Shown here: one piece after another, positions 62,857-64,000 of the stretch
Layout: each line of letters opens with the position of its first letter
Numbering within the stretch: position 1 is the stretch's first letter
NCBI GenBank assembly: GCA_965233625.1
Contig: OZ247499.1
Span: 2,356,001 to 2,420,000, forward strand
Direction of reading: 5' to 3'
DNA length: 64,000 nucleotides
From: G965233625 sp965233625
GTDB lineage: Bacteria; Planctomycetota; Planctomycetia; Pirellulales; Pirellulaceae
Program-made: the position numbers and the translations under genes
Notes under the pieces: model-generated
What the model saw: only the letters and a program-made list of their open reading frames with translations
Told to the model about the DNA's origin: nothing
Database searches by the model: none

Positions 62857-64000
62857 ATGAGCAACGTGCACGATTTCGGGGCGGCGGGTGATGGCAAAGC
62901 AGACGATACCGATGCGATTCAGCACGCCATCGACGACGGCGACGGCCTGATTGAGTTTCCCCGCGGCGACTATCGCATCACGCGCACGCTGACGGTTGAT
63001 CTGACTAAACGTAGCCGCACCTCCATACATGGTTCAAACGGCGTTGCCAAGCTGATCATGGCGGGCCCCGGCCCGGCGATTCACTTTAAGGGAACCCACG
63101 CAAAAACGGCGGACCCTGCCGGTTTCAAACCTGCTGAATGGGCAGATGAACGCATGCCGGTGCTCTCGGGCATCGAGATTGAAGGCGCCCACATGCTGGC
63201 GGACGGCGTGCGGATCGAAGGAGTAATGCAGCCGCAGATCACGGGCGTTCTGATCCGCGAAGTTAACACCGCCGTGCACGTGACCAGCCGTGCCCGGAAT
63301 CTGATCATTGACCACTGCAACTTCTACCACAACCGCGGTGTGGGCGTGCATCTGGATGGCGTGAACCTGCATCAGACCATCATCAGCAGTTCGCACATCA
63401 GCTACTGCCGTTTGGGTGGAATCCGCATTGAGAAAAGTGAGATCCGCAACCTGCAGATCACCGGCAACGACATTGAATACAACAACTATCGCAGTCACCC
63501 GGATGTTGGGCAGCCGGACGATCCCACCGCGGAAATCTACATCGATACGTCCGACCCGGCCAGCAGCGTTCGCGAAGGAACCATCAGCAGCAATACGATT
63601 CAAGCCACTTACAGTAAGGGCGGCGCCAACATCCGTTTTACCGGCGGGACAGACGGCGCCCGTCGTGCGGGCATGTGGACGATTACCGGGAACCTGATCG
63701 GCAGCCAGGAAGTGAACGTGCATCTGACGTCCGCCCGCGGCGTGGTGCTGACGGGCAACTACATTTACAGCGGCCATCACCGCAATCTGCTGGTGGAAGA
63801 CTCGCGGAATATTGTGGTGGGTGACAACTGTTTCGGACACAACCCGGACTACAAGAACAACGGTCTGGCGACGTGCATTGAATTCCGCAATTCAGAAAGC
63901 TGTAATCTGACCGGGCTGATTATCGAAGACGCTACTGGCAGTACGCACACTGTACCCGGCGCCCCACCGCTGGTCCGGCAGGCCTTGCTGGAAATGCGAG
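62857..64000 (+). CDS. Right-handed beta-helix repeat protein (pectate-lyase-superfamily-like), 3' truncated by window
   Basis: The frame runs open to the window end, giving 381 visible residues from ATG 62857 behind GAGGAA. The N-terminal block DFGAAGDGKADDTDAIQHAI is the pectate lyase superfamily start, followed by EFPRGDYRITRTL. Parallel beta-helix turns with recurring I-x-x-N/H patterns follow (NLIIDHCNFYHNRGVGVHLD, GVVLTGNYIYSGHHRNLLVE). No signal peptide is visible. It could be a polysaccharide lyase or hydrolase or a structural beta-helix protein. The 26-base gap to oppF suggests the same transcript. Catalytic residues cannot be judged from this part. Confidence 0.85.
   Translation, partial: MSNVHDFGAAGDGKADDTDAIQHAIDDGDGLIEFPRGDYRITRTLTVDLTKRSRTSIHGSNGVAKLIMAGPGPAIHFKGTHAKTADPAGFKPAEWADERMPVLSGIEIEGAHMLADGVRIEGVMQPQITGVLIREVNTAVHVTSRARNLIIDHCNFYHNRGVGVHLDGVNLHQTIISSSHISYCRLGGIRIEKSEIRNLQITGNDIEYNNYRSHPDVGQPDDPTAEIYIDTSDPASSVREGTISSNTIQATYSKGGANIRFTGGTDGARRAGMWTITGNLIGSQEVNVHLTSARGVVLTGNYIYSGHHRNLLVEDSRNIVVGDNCFGHNPDYKNNGLATCIEFRNSESCNLTGLIIEDATGSTHTVPGAPPLVRQALLEMR

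Noticed and set aside
63034..63840. 268-codon minus-strand frame at the window end
   Set aside because: It is antisense to the beta-helix gene, whose superfamily motifs are clear on the plus strand.

Overview
The window looks like a piece of a planctomycete chromosome (Planctomycetota, probably class Planctomycetia; I cannot name the genus). The evidence is a DUF1549/DUF1553 + DUF1501 + WD40 cluster, a Tat-exported Gfo/Idh/MocA oxidoreductase, a zinc-ribbon/GYF_2/TM2 protein, a PrkA-YeaH-SpoVR operon, and an intergenic palindromic repeat whose spurious translation reads NPKRQRG, a hallmark of this phylum. Coding density is high. I found no rRNA, tRNA, CRISPR array, transposase or prophage gene.

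Layout. 1-2.1 kb: 3' part of a SurA/PpiC-like export chaperone. 2.1-7.5 kb (minus): stress-kinase operon prkA-yeaH-spoVR plus a fourth, translationally coupled small gene, with a palindromic repeat between yeaH and spoVR. 7.5-8.35 kb: gene-poor. 8.35-13.6 kb: a small protein, an SGNH hydrolase, an AI-2E-type membrane protein, a membrane/DUF2071 fusion and a tRNA-dihydrouridine synthase. 13.7-15.9 kb (minus): pyrB followed by a dihydroorotase homologue that has lost most metal ligands, i.e. a class A ATCase operon with a pseudo-dihydroorotase subunit. 16.1-26.8 kb: a secreted YCF48-repeat/CBM9 protein, an HSL-family esterase, topoisomerase III, an SDR, and glpD coupled to a protein with CxxTG repeats. 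27-36.4 kb: a duplicated PpiC-like protein, an amidase, small and large secreted proteins (DUF885), an AnmK-like protein lacking its first ATP motif, a peptidase-C26-like protein lacking its cysteine, and a PfkB-family kinase. 36.5-42.3 kb: the planctomycete DUF1501/DUF1549 cluster and a divergent oxidoreductase. 42.4-47.2 kb (minus): two membrane-scaffold (SPFH) systems, floA and hflKC, in one run of genes. 47.4-52.1 kb: NUDIX, TM2 protein, gmd and a glycosyltransferase. 52.4-55.3 kb: an AT-richer three-gene island that I identify as an ABC-three-component (ABC-3C) anti-phage-type system. 55.5-64 kb: a DUF4261 protein, a complete oppABCDF operon, and the 5' part of a beta-helix protein.

The most notable items are the ABC-3C island, the cluster of apparent pseudoenzymes (PyrC', C26 without cysteine, AnmK-like, PpiC-like without histidines), the membrane-DUF2071 fusion, and the fourth gene of the PrkA operon. 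The ABC-3C architecture has been described before as a class. I did not find a system that I can claim is wholly new.
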